10,368 bases of DNA from an uncultured Acetobacteraceae bacterium (GCA_903839965.1 CAIMEK010000456.1:1-10368), one strand, 5' to 3'; positions 1-5,990 are shown, counted from the stretch's first letter. Made by a program: numbers and translations. Notes: generated by a model not told the origin, from the sequence alone.

Positions 1-205
1 CATTGCCGCACACGCCATAGCCGACGATGACGTTGCTCGGCTCCGCAAGTGCGTCCAACTGTTCCTGCACGGCGGCGGCCAGCTTTTTCGGTATATTGTG
101 CAGGGTTACGTCCAGCCAAACGACCGGAACGCCATCCGCAAGTTGCGGCCCAAGGAGTTCTTGAAAGACCCGGCATGCTATTACGGCTGTCGGGCGTTGT
201 CGCAT
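1..205 (-). CDS. DUF1638 family protein, N-terminal part (gene runs off the window)
   Basis: Read on the minus strand from ATG at 205-203, the frame stays open to the window edge and gives 68 residues. It begins MRQRPTAVIACRVF, continues through WLDVTLHNIPKKL, and ends GYGVCGN. This layout, a hydrophobic strand ending in AC near the N-terminus, an LHN.P.KL segment and a GYG.CGN loop, is what I know of DUF1638 proteins (usually about 200 residues). The family has no established biochemical activity that I can name. Its genes often lie beside corrinoid protein and methyltransferase genes, which fits the corrinoid and UroD-like genes on the same strand at 3642-5674. A weak GGGA lies a few bases before the ATG. 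It follows the MFS gene on the same strand by 126 bp, but a strong hairpin lies between. About two thirds of the protein is missing. The family call is from motif memory. Confidence 0.72.
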   Translation of the reverse strand, partial: MRQRPTAVIACRVFQELLGPQLADGVPVVWLDVTLHNIPKKLAAAVQEQLDALAEPSNVIVGYGVCGN

Positions 206-278
206 CGTTGATCCCGGCTGCCGGCTTGGTGGTGGCAACGACCTACGTCGCGCCGAGATCCAGTTCGTTCAGGGAGTC

Positions 279-309
279 CCCGGGGGCAGCAACTTCGAAT
301 GCCCCCGGG
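279..309 (-). terminator. GC-rich hairpin after the MFS gene
   Basis: CCCGGGGGCA at 279-288 pairs perfectly with TGCCCCCGGG at 300-309 around an 11-base loop. It starts 23 bases past the stop codon of the MFS gene and lies 74 bases before the DUF1638 start. There is no run of T after it on either strand, so it could be a rho-independent-like stop of low efficiency, or an RNA-stabilising or processing hairpin. Confidence 0.5.
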
Positions 310-331
310 AGTCAATCGTGACTATAGCGCC

Positions 332-1696
332 TCACCTCACCGGACTTGCCGCCGGACCAGGCAGCGCAACCTCCGGCACTTCCAAGTCTTCCGGATGTTC
401 CGCGCGGATGTCGCTGCGGAAGGTCTCCGGCCCCCACCAGACCGCCAACGCGGTCAGGAGCGACAGCAGAATGACATAGCAGGCGACGCCCCAGGGTGCG
501 CCCGCCATCCACCCGACGAGCAAGGCCGCGATGAGCGGCGACGGGCCACCGGCGAGAATCGAGCCGCATTCCCGGGCGAAGGCGAATCCGCTGTAGCGCA
601 GCCGCGGACCGAACAACTCGGCAAAGTACGAAGCTTGCGGGCCGAACATCCCGCCGCCGCCGATCCCCATGATAAGGATGAAGGCGAGGCTTATCATCAC
701 CGGATCCCGCGTGCCCACCATGAGGAAGAACGGGAACGCGAAGATCGCCGAGAACAGTGCGCCACCCATGTAAACCGGCCGCCGTCCGATCTTATCCGAC
801 AACCAGGCTGCCAGCACGATACAAAACATCTCGGCGAAGTTGCCGAGCATGACGCCGCTGATCGCAACTTCCCGGGTCACGTGCAGCGTGTTGATGACGT
901 AGTTGAGGCCAAACACCGGGAACAGGAAACCGAGCCCGTTCTCGGCCAACCGCGCACCGATCACCACCAGGAAGTTGCGAGGATGCCGCCGCAGCGCCTC
1001 GATCGCCGGAGCGCGCAGCCGAGGACGCTTGGCGTTCGCCTCGGTGAACACCGGGGTCTCGGTGACGCGGTAACGGATGTAAACGCCGACCAGCAGCAAC
1101 AACAGCGAGATGAGGAAGGGAATACGCCAGCCAAAGGCCAGCAAATGGTCCTTCGACATCAAGGTGACGACGTAGAACACGCCGGCAGCCATCAGGTTGC
1201 CGGCGGTGACACCGAGCGGGGCGAAGCTGCCAAACAGGCCGCGCTTGCCCGGCGGCGCGAATTCCACCGCCAGGATGACCGCGCCGCCGTATTCGGCGCC
1301 GGCACCGAAGCCCTGCACCAGGCGCAGCACCAGCAGCAGAACCGGCGCCCACATGCCGATCGAGTCATAGGTCGGCAGCAGGCCGATCAGGAAGGTGCCG
1401 CCGCCGACCAGCAGGATCGTCGCCAGCAGCATCGGCTTGCGACCCATCCGGTCGCCGAAATGACCGAAGAACAGGCCGCCGAACGGGCGCGCAAGGAAGC
1501 CGACGGCGAAAGTTGCAAAGGATGCCAGCGTGCCGATCGTGGCGTCGTATTTCGGGAAGAACAGATCGCCGAACACCAGCGCCGATGCGGTGCCGTAGAT
1601 GAAGAAGTCATACCACTCGAGTGCCGACCCGACGGCGGATGCCACCAGGACGTGGCGCAACGTATTCGGCGATACGGGATGTGACGTAGCGCTCAT
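332..1696 (-). CDS. MFS transporter, metabolite:H+ symporter (MHS) family
   Basis: A 454-residue inner-membrane protein, the normal length for the MHS branch of the major facilitator superfamily (relatives include ProP, ShiA and KgtP), which imports organic acids, betaines or similar solutes with protons. Visible marks are ALEWYDFFIYG at 25-35 in the first helix, the loop 2-3 signature GHFGDRMGRKP at 78-88, the helix 4 segment R125..QGFGAGAEYGG (128-138), and a second-half copy of the loop motif, LSDKIGRRP. About 12 hydrophobic segments are present, followed by an acidic, proline-rich cytoplasmic tail. The frame is open upstream to 2053, but that part is arginine-rich, low-complexity and not family-like. 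ATG at 1696 is chosen because MSATSHPVSPNTLRHVL is a typical MHS start and GGGGA lies 8 bases before it. It is divergent from the symporter gene at 2143 and shares a 446-bp spacer with an FNR-type box. The substrate cannot be read from sequence; the neighbouring methyl-transfer genes suggest a methylated or methoxylated compound (inference). Confidence 0.9.
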   Translation of the reverse strand: MSATSHPVSPNTLRHVLVASAVGSALEWYDFFIYGTASALVFGDLFFPKYDATIGTLASFATFAVGFLARPFGGLFFGHFGDRMGRKPMLLATILLVGGGTFLIGLLPTYDSIGMWAPVLLLVLRLVQGFGAGAEYGGAVILAVEFAPPGKRGLFGSFAPLGVTAGNLMAAGVFYVVTLMSKDHLLAFGWRIPFLISLLLLLVGVYIRYRVTETPVFTEANAKRPRLRAPAIEALRRHPRNFLVVIGARLAENGLGFLFPVFGLNYVINTLHVTREVAISGVMLGNFAEMFCIVLAAWLSDKIGRRPVYMGGALFSAIFAFPFFLMVGTRDPVMISLAFILIMGIGGGGMFGPQASYFAELFGPRLRYSGFAFARECGSILAGGPSPLIAALLVGWMAGAPWGVACYVILLSLLTALAVWWGPETFRSDIRAEHPEDLEVPEVALPGPAASPVR

Positions 1697-1931
1697 TGGT
1701 GCAGTCCCCGCACTGCCAGCAAGGAGGTGGTGCAATGCTGCCCGGCGTCCCGTTGCAAGTTCACCCGCGCGTCCTCCACTGTTGAGCCGATTCTGGTGGC
1801 CCTGTTTACCTAACTCGTCGTGATGAGTCGCGAGCGAACGTACCCTCTTACAGATCTCGGCGCAGGCGTACGTCGGATCAGCCGACCCGGAACAATCTTT
1901 GGAGTTCAAGCGGCTTCCGGGAGGTGTGTCG

Positions 1932-1945
1932 TTGATCTGGATCAA
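1932..1945. promoter_or_regulatory. FNR/FixK-type binding box, perfect match
   Basis: TTGATCTGGATCAA matches the FNR/Anr/FixK consensus TTGAT-N4-ATCAA at all ten defined positions, and the four central bases do not break its overall symmetry by more than two bases. Its centre is at 1938.5, 204 bp before the SSS start and 242 bp before the MFS start. With class II spacing (-41.5), plus-strand transcription would begin near 1980, with GATTCA near the -10 position. A minus-strand start would fall near 1897. Both -10 candidates are weak, so the regulated direction is undecided. Confidence 0.7.
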
Positions 1946-2013
1946 GAATTCGCAAGCGCAACGCGCGGATTCACTGGCGGGAACGAACTCGGGTGGTTGA
2001 CTTGCCAGCCAGC

Positions 2014-2051
2014 CCCGGCGCTGCCTGCCGGGAGCGCGAAAAGGGGCGCTC
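2014..2051 (+). other. Two adjacent hairpins in the SSS leader
   Basis: CCCGGC (2014-2019) pairs with GCCGGG (2027-2032) around a 7-base loop. GAGCGC (2032-2037) pairs with GCGCTC (2046-2051) around GAAAAGGG. The stems share one base, and the second ends where the first ATTGCAAT palindrome begins. If transcription starts near the FNR box, both hairpins lie in the 5' leader of the symporter mRNA. They have no T-run and no family I recognise. Confidence 0.4.
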
Positions 2052-2080
2052 ATTGCAATGCCGATCCCAGCAATTGCAAT
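2052..2080. promoter_or_regulatory. Tandem ATTGCAAT palindromes, candidate operator pair
   Basis: ATTGCAAT occurs at 2052-2059 and again at 2073-2080. Each copy is its own reverse complement, and the first extends to the 10-bp palindrome CATTGCAATG (2051-2060). The copies are 21 bp apart, two turns of B-DNA, so a dimeric regulator could bind both on the same face. They lie 63-92 bp before the symporter start codon. No regulator gene is nearby and I do not recognise the motif as a named operator. Confidence 0.4.
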
Positions 2081-2142
2081 GCGACTTCATGCCCTCGCGC
2101 ACCGATTATCCGGTGGATCACGACGAGGGTGCGCCTGCGACC

Positions 2143-3555
2143 ATGATGGCTCTGACTTTCGTTCATCTGCTTGCCCTGGTGGCGACGCTTGTCGTCATTC
2201 TGGCGATCACGGCCTGGTCGGCACGCTCGGCGACATCGGCCGAGGCGTTCAGCCTTTGCGGCCGCTCCTCGGGAGCTGTCCTCGTTGCGGGCACCATCGC
2301 GGGAACCTGCGTCGGCGGAGCGTCCACCATCGGCACCGCCCAGTTGGCATTTTCGGTCGGGATATCGGCCTGGTGGTTCAGCCTGGGCCTGGGACTTGGG
2401 CTGGTCGTGATGGCGGCTTTCTACGCCTCGCCTTTGCGCCGGGCCGGGTTGGAGACAGTGCCCGAATATTTGGGCCTGCATTACGGCCGCTTCGCCGGAC
2501 CGTTGACCAGCATCATATCGTCGCTTGGCATCCTGTTCAGCGAGGTTGCCAGTGCGCTGTCCGGCGTCGCTCTGGTTACGATGATCTGCGGACTGGCGCC
2601 CTGGCAGGCCGCCGTGGCCATTGTGCTGCTCGTCATCCCCTGCGTGTTCTTCGGCGGGCTGAAGGGCGCCGGCATATCGGGGCTACTGAAGATGGCCATC
2701 CTTTGGCTGACGATGGTCGGCGCGGGCATCATCGCCTACGTCGCCCTCGCCGGGTTGCCCAACTTCGACGCGGCCTTTCCGGCGTTCCCCTGGTTCAGCC
2801 TGGTCGGCACCGGCGGGTCGGACCTGGTGGGTAACGTGGCCTCGCTGATGATCGGGATGCTTTGCACCCAGACCTACATCCAGGCGGTCTACTCGGCGAC
2901 CAATGCCAGGGCGGCGGTCATCGGCGCCCTGGTCGCGGCCGCAGTTTCCGTGCCCGTGGGCCTGCCGAGCATCGCTGTCGGCATGTTCATGCATGCCACG
3001 CACCCCGACATTCATCCCATCATGGCGATGCCGTTGTTCCTGAGCCTTTACGTGCCGGCGTGGTTCGGAGGGATTGCGTTGGCCGGCATCCTGTTTTCCA
3101 TCGTCGGCTCGATTGCCGGCCTGGCGTTGGGCGTCGGCACGATGATGTCGCGCGACATCGGGCGCGGCGTGCTGCACGTGGCGAATGGCAGCCACCTCCT
3201 GCTGATCAACCGCGTCACGGTGCTGGTGGTGACCTGCCTGGCATTGGTGATCGCGCTGATCAACGCCGATACCTTCGTGCTCGACTGGAACTACATGTCG
3301 ATGACGTTCCGCGCCGCTGGCGTGTTCATTCCCCTGACCCTGGCGATCTTCTGGCCGCGCCGGCTGTCCGGCGGCTGGGCTGTGTTGTCGATGGCTGTCA
3401 GCACGGCGAGCGCGCTGATCGGCCACTTTGCCTTCCGACTGCCGATCAACCCGCTGTTCATCGGGCTGTCGGTCAGCCTGCTGACGGTCTGCGCGGGATT
3501 GCTGGCGTCGGGCGTGCCGGGCGGGCGGGCAACGCAAGAGACCCGGCTGACCTGA
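2143..3555 (+). CDS. Sodium:solute symporter (SSS) family transporter
   Basis: A 470-residue, strongly hydrophobic protein with about 13 membrane segments, matching the SSS family (PutP, PanF and ActP type), which couples Na+ entry to uptake of amino acids, carboxylates, betaines or similar solutes. Family marks include the N-terminal helix at about 5-24, the glycine-rich segment TCVGGASTIGTAQLAF at 55-70 in the first core helix where Na+ and substrate sites lie, and ETVPEYLGLHYG at 104-115, the usual (E)TVPEYL...(F/Y)G signature. The frame is open back to 1993, but residues before MMALTFVHLL are polar and not family-like. ATG at 2143 is taken as the start; GAGGG at 2125-2129 is rather far (13 bases), and ATG 2146 or 2089 are alternatives. 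It is convergent to the UroD-like methyltransferase gene 86 bp away and divergent from the MFS gene. The substrate is unknown; a methylated amine or betaine is a guess from context. Confidence 0.88.
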   Translation: MMALTFVHLLALVATLVVILAITAWSARSATSAEAFSLCGRSSGAVLVAGTIAGTCVGGASTIGTAQLAFSVGISAWWFSLGLGLGLVVMAAFYASPLRRAGLETVPEYLGLHYGRFAGPLTSIISSLGILFSEVASALSGVALVTMICGLAPWQAAVAIVLLVIPCVFFGGLKGAGISGLLKMAILWLTMVGAGIIAYVALAGLPNFDAAFPAFPWFSLVGTGGSDLVGNVASLMIGMLCTQTYIQAVYSATNARAAVIGALVAAAVSVPVGLPSIAVGMFMHATHPDIHPIMAMPLFLSLYVPAWFGGIALAGILFSIVGSIAGLALGVGTMMSRDIGRGVLHVANGSHLLLINRVTVLVVTCLALVIALINADTFVLDWNYMSMTFRAAGVFIPLTLAIFWPRRLSGGWAVLSMAVSTASALIGHFAFRLPINPLFIGLSVSLLTVCAGLLASGVPGGRATQETRLT

Positions 3556-3593
3556 ATTCGGGCCGCTTCGTCATAACGAACGACCAACCACGT

Positions 3594-3625
3594 GCGGGAT
3601 GACGACCGTCGGCACGCCATCCCGC
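3594..3625. terminator. Hairpin between convergent genes
   Basis: GCGGGATG (3594-3601) pairs perfectly with CATCCCGC (3618-3625) around a 16-base loop that contains a small CGAC/GTCG repeat. It lies in the 86-bp gap between the converging ends of the SSS gene (3555) and the UroD-like gene (3642), so it could stop transcription from both sides. Neither side has a T-run. Confidence 0.5.
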
Positions 3626-3641
3626 GCAAGCCTTCCCGACG

Positions 3642-4901
3642 CTACCTTTCTCCGTTGAACTCTTTGACCGCGTCGATCATGGCAACGATGTTTTGGACGG
3701 GCACGGCCTGCTGGACGTTGTGGATCGGATTGAACACGAACCCGCCATTCTTGCCGAATATTGCGCAGCGCTCCAGTACCTGTTTGCGGACTTCGGCCGG
3801 TGTGCCGAACGGCAAGGTAAGCTGCGTGTCGATGCCGCCGCCCCAGAATGACAGGTCCCGACCGAATTCGGTCTTCAACCTCTTCGCGTCCATATCCACG
3901 GCAGAAACCTGCACTGGGTTCAGGACGTCGAATCCGGCCTCGATGAAACAGGGAATCAACGGAACGACCGCGCCGCAACTGTGCTTGATGATTTTCCACG
4001 TCGTGTTTGCATGGATCCAGTCATTCATTTTGCGATAGGATGGCGTCCAGACGTCGCGGAACACGGCGGGGCTGCAGAATTGCCCGGTCTGATACCCGAA
4101 GTCGGTTCCACACGTGTAGACGACGTCGATTTTATCGCCGCAGGCATCCTTGATGTACTGGAGGTTGTTGATGGCGATGTCTGTTTGGCGGTCGAACACT
4201 TCCTTCACGTAATCTGGGCGAATAAGCGGAGATATGTACCACTCCTCGATCCGGCGAATCCCCTTGGGGTGCTTCAGTCCCCCACCCGGCACCCAGCTGA
4301 TGTCGCCGAGGGTCGCGCCCGGCGCGTTGAGGATAACGGCGCGTCCGGTCTGGTAAGCTTCTTCCACACTGCGTACGATGTAGCGCAGGTCCTGCGGACT
4401 GAGGACTGAGAATTCCTCCACGTTGTCGGCAGGATTCAGATGATCCTCATCGACCTCGATGTTCGGTTCGATGTTGTCGAAATAATAGCATTTCGTCGGC
4501 ATGTGCCCCGACGGCGGGCAGCTCGTGTCGCCCTGCGGGTGCACATACCATCCACCCTCGCCATCGGGCGTCGGGTTGAACAATCCCGGAACCAATATTT
4601 CCTGGCCTCCCGGCATCGTCCAGGGCTTGTAGTCTTCCCTGGGCAGGCCGAACGGACCGCCCCGCGAGATGGCCGCCGCGGCATCGCACCCCATCTTGTC
4701 CGCGAGCTCGGGAGGAATGATCGCAGCCATGGAGGAAATGCTCCATGCGGTGACAGGCTCTTTGGGAAGTTTGTAATAATCCCGCAATTCTGCCACGCAA
4801 CTCACATGCAGTGAGGAAACACTCGTTCCACCGAGATCGAATGGGATCTTGTCGGGCTGCTGGTGGTTCAGTGAAGCAAGAACCCGTTCTCGTGCGTTCA
4901 T
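3642..4901 (-). CDS. UroD/MtaA-like cobamide methyltransferase
   Basis: A 419-residue soluble protein of the uroporphyrinogen decarboxylase-like superfamily, in the branch that moves methyl groups to or from corrinoid proteins (MtaA, MtbA, CmuA relatives) rather than making heme. It begins MNARERVLASLNHQQPDKIP, the typical 'R.R.L..L.....DR.P' entry. It carries the metal-site pair H307-S-C309 in IKHSCGAV, then LNPVQ (327-331), GGGID (354-358), a PFGTPAEVRKQV segment (364-374) and NPIHNVQ (391-397). MtaA-type enzymes normally supply a third zinc ligand, a cysteine, in the last of these loops; here it reads NPIHNVQ with H394 instead. ATG 4901 is supported by GGGAGG six bases upstream. It lies 128 bp downstream of the corrinoid protein gene on the same strand, which is its likely partner. 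It may methylate or demethylate that protein; whether the other methyl carrier is tetrahydrofolate, coenzyme M-like or a substrate cannot be told. Confidence 0.88.
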   Translation of the reverse strand: MNARERVLASLNHQQPDKIPFDLGGTSVSSLHVSCVAELRDYYKLPKEPVTAWSISSMAAIIPPELADKMGCDAAAAISRGGPFGLPREDYKPWTMPGGQEILVPGLFNPTPDGEGGWYVHPQGDTSCPPSGHMPTKCYYFDNIEPNIEVDEDHLNPADNVEEFSVLSPQDLRYIVRSVEEAYQTGRAVILNAPGATLGDISWVPGGGLKHPKGIRRIEEWYISPLIRPDYVKEVFDRQTDIAINNLQYIKDACGDKIDVVYTCGTDFGYQTGQFCSPAVFRDVWTPSYRKMNDWIHANTTWKIIKHSCGAVVPLIPCFIEAGFDVLNPVQVSAVDMDAKRLKTEFGRDLSFWGGGIDTQLTLPFGTPAEVRKQVLERCAIFGKNGGFVFNPIHNVQQAVPVQNIVAMIDAVKEFNGER

Positions 4902-5029
4902 ATCGTTCCTCCCTTTGAGGGATACGCTTCAAGCCGGGCGGCGAGCGCGCGACGGGGCCGCGGTTGGCGGTGTCCGCGGGACTCGGGTGCGCATGAAAGT
5001 CTCGCCTGAAACCGAAGGACGTTGCGGGA
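4902..5029 (-). other. Spacer between corrinoid and methyltransferase genes
   Basis: The 128-bp gap is longer than usual for two subunits of one system. It contains the repeat CCGCGG at 4958-4963 and 4974-4979, able to form a 6-bp stem with a 10-base loop, and the strong GGGAGG ribosome site of the downstream gene at 4907-4912. I see no separate promoter, so cotranscription with the corrinoid gene is likely. The hairpin might adjust relative expression. Confidence 0.35.
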
Positions 5030-5674
5030 TCAGGCCGCCTTCCTGCCGATCAGCGCAATGGCCTGCTCGCTCGCCGAGGCGGCGTCCACCGTGTAGGAAT
5101 CCGCGCCGATGGTGGCCCGGAAGCCCTCGGTGATGGGCGCGCCACCGATCATGACCTTGACTTTGTCTCGCAGCCCGGCCGCTTCCAACGCTTCGATCAC
5201 CGCTTTCATTTCGATCATCGTCGTGGTGAGCATGGCGGAAAGCGCCAGGATGTCGGCGTCATGGTCCTTGACCGCCTGAATGAATTTCCCGGCGGGAACA
5301 TCTGCCCCAAGATCGATGACTTCGAGCCCCTTGCCTTCCATCATCATGCGAACGACGTTCTTGCCGATATCGTGCAGGTCGCCCTTGACGGTGCCGATGA
5401 TCACCTTGCCCGTCGCTTGCACCCCCGCGGTGACCAGCAGCGGCTTGAGCAAGACCATGCCGATGTTCATGGCGCGCGCGGCGATCAGCACCTCGGGGAC
5501 GAACACCTCGTTGCGCTTGAACTTTGCGCCGATGATGTTCATGCCTGCCAGCAGACCGTCCTCCAGGATGGTCCGGGCTCCGATCCCCTGGTCGATTGCC
5601 TGTTGCACAAGGTCTTTTACTTCCTTGGCCCGACCTCCTTGCAGGGATTCCGAGATACTTTGAAGTATAGTCAC
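5030..5674 (-). CDS. Methyltransferase corrinoid protein (MtaC/MtbC/MtmC type)
   Basis: A 214-residue cytoplasmic protein, full length for the family. Residues 1-85 form the helical cap domain, with the conserved stretch DGLLAGMNIIGAKF followed by VPEVLIAARAM. Residues from about 88 form the B12-binding Rossmann-like domain. The cobalt-ligand motif D-x-H-x-x-G is complete (D99, H101, G104 in DLHDIGKN), followed by LSAMLTTT at 145-152 and the GG pair at 177-178 that line the nucleotide tail pocket. The protein carries a methyl group on cob(I)/methylcob(III)amide between a substrate-specific methyltransferase and a second methyltransferase. The UroD-like gene downstream is the likely second partner. 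The start is GTG at 5674, placed by GGAGGA six bases upstream. An FNR-type box lies at 5727-5740. No substrate-binding methyltransferase and no RamA-type reactivase gene is present in the window. Confidence 0.93.
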   Translation of the reverse strand: MTILQSISESLQGGRAKEVKDLVQQAIDQGIGARTILEDGLLAGMNIIGAKFKRNEVFVPEVLIAARAMNIGMVLLKPLLVTAGVQATGKVIIGTVKGDLHDIGKNVVRMMMEGKGLEVIDLGADVPAGKFIQAVKDHDADILALSAMLTTTMIEMKAVIEALEAAGLRDKVKVMIGGAPITEGFRATIGADSYTVDAASASEQAIALIGRKAA

Positions 5675-5680
5675 TTTCAG

Positions 5681-5686
5681 TCCTCC
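5681..5686 (-). promoter_or_regulatory. Ribosome binding site fixing the GTG start of the corrinoid gene
   Basis: GGAGGA on the minus strand, followed by a 6-base spacer and GTG at 5674-5672. No ATG in the same frame lies nearby upstream, and the residues after GTG match the family's N-terminus, so the GTG is well supported. Confidence 0.75.
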
Positions 5687-5726
5687 ATTCAGGTTGGGCC
5701 GTAAACCGAGCCAGCAATCACGCCCT

Positions 5727-5740
5727 TAGATTTGGATCAA
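5727..5740 (-). promoter_or_regulatory. FNR/FixK-type box in front of the corrinoid gene
   Basis: On the minus strand the site reads TTGATCCAAATCTA, matching TTGAT-N4-ATCAA at nine of ten positions. Its centre, 5733.5, puts a class II start site (+1) at 5692, with TTTACG near the -10 position. That leaves an 18-base leader carrying GGAGGA and then the GTG start. This geometry is what an activator-dependent FNR promoter needs. The -10 match is modest and the site has not been tested. Confidence 0.55.
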
Positions 5741-5812
5741 TATGACGACGGGTGATGAAATAGGTCGGGTGTCCATCGGCCGGTTTTCTTCCGGCGACGG
5801 GGAGATTGCAAG

Positions 5813-5825
5813 AGGTCAATGACCT
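5813..5825. repeat. Perfect 13-bp palindrome AGGTCA-A-TGACCT
   Basis: AGGTCA (5813-5818) and TGACCT (5820-5825) are exact reverse complements around one A. The site lies about 140 bp upstream of the corrinoid start codon and 80 bp upstream of the FNR-type box. It has the size and symmetry of an operator for a dimeric helix-turn-helix regulator. The regulator is unknown. Confidence 0.4.
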
Positions 5826-5901
5826 TTGGATAAGCCATATCTGAGCCAGGAGTTGCAGACAGGCGACCCGTTCGCCCAAGCCGGACACAGCATAGCTGTT
5901 A

Positions 5902-5918
5902 TTGCGTTCGTTACGCAA
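5902..5918. repeat. Inverted repeat TTGCGT-N5-ACGCAA
   Basis: TTGCGT (5902-5907) and ACGCAA (5913-5918) are exact reverse complements around TCGTT. The site lies just past the end of the decayed eutC frame and about 230 bp upstream of the corrinoid gene. It is a possible regulator site or short hairpin; no T-run follows. Confidence 0.35.
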
Positions 5919-5990
5919 CGGTGGTCGGCGCAGCGCCTCAGACGCGGTGCCCGGTTATGTCGATCTGCCCGTCATTGCATCGTCGGGCGA

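Larger units (their letters stand above)
1697..2142. promoter_or_regulatory. Divergent regulatory spacer between the MFS and SSS transporter genes
   Basis: This 446-bp stretch carries no gene I can support. It holds an FNR-type box (1932-1945), two neighbouring hairpins (2014-2032 and 2032-2051) and two identical 8-bp palindromes (2052-2059 and 2073-2080). A strong Shine-Dalgarno-like AAGGAGGTGG lies on the plus strand at 1721-1730 in front of a 16-codon open frame (1735-1785) of unclear value. No convincing sigma-70 -35/-10 pair is visible on either strand. Confidence 0.6.
5675..5990. promoter_or_regulatory. Upstream region of the corrinoid operon, no gene seen
   Basis: This 316-bp stretch lies between the eutC remnant and the corrinoid gene. 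I find no coding frame that resembles a protein. It contains the ribosome site and FNR-type box described separately, a perfect 13-bp palindrome (5813-5825), an inverted repeat (5902-5918), and a small GCCGG/CCGGC stem with a 7-base loop (5779-5795) without a T-run. Confidence 0.5.

Noticed and set aside
299..1684. Long plus-strand open frame (461 codons) opposite the MFS gene
   Set aside because: Its product is low-complexity, rich in R, Q, H and E, with no family likeness. It is the antisense shadow of a high-GC membrane protein gene that has clear MFS motifs.
1697..2053. Upstream extension of the MFS reading frame to an ATG at 2053
   Set aside because: The extra residues do not resemble an MHS N-terminus, and a good ribosome site precedes the ATG at 1696.
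1993..2142. Earlier starts (1993 or 2089) for the SSS symporter
   Set aside because: They would translate across the two hairpins or the palindromes and add a polar N-terminus not seen in the family. The 2089 start has no ribosome site.
5718..5918. Minus-strand 66-codon frame upstream of the corrinoid gene
   Set aside because: It crosses the FNR-type box and both dyads, has irregular codon use and no family likeness.
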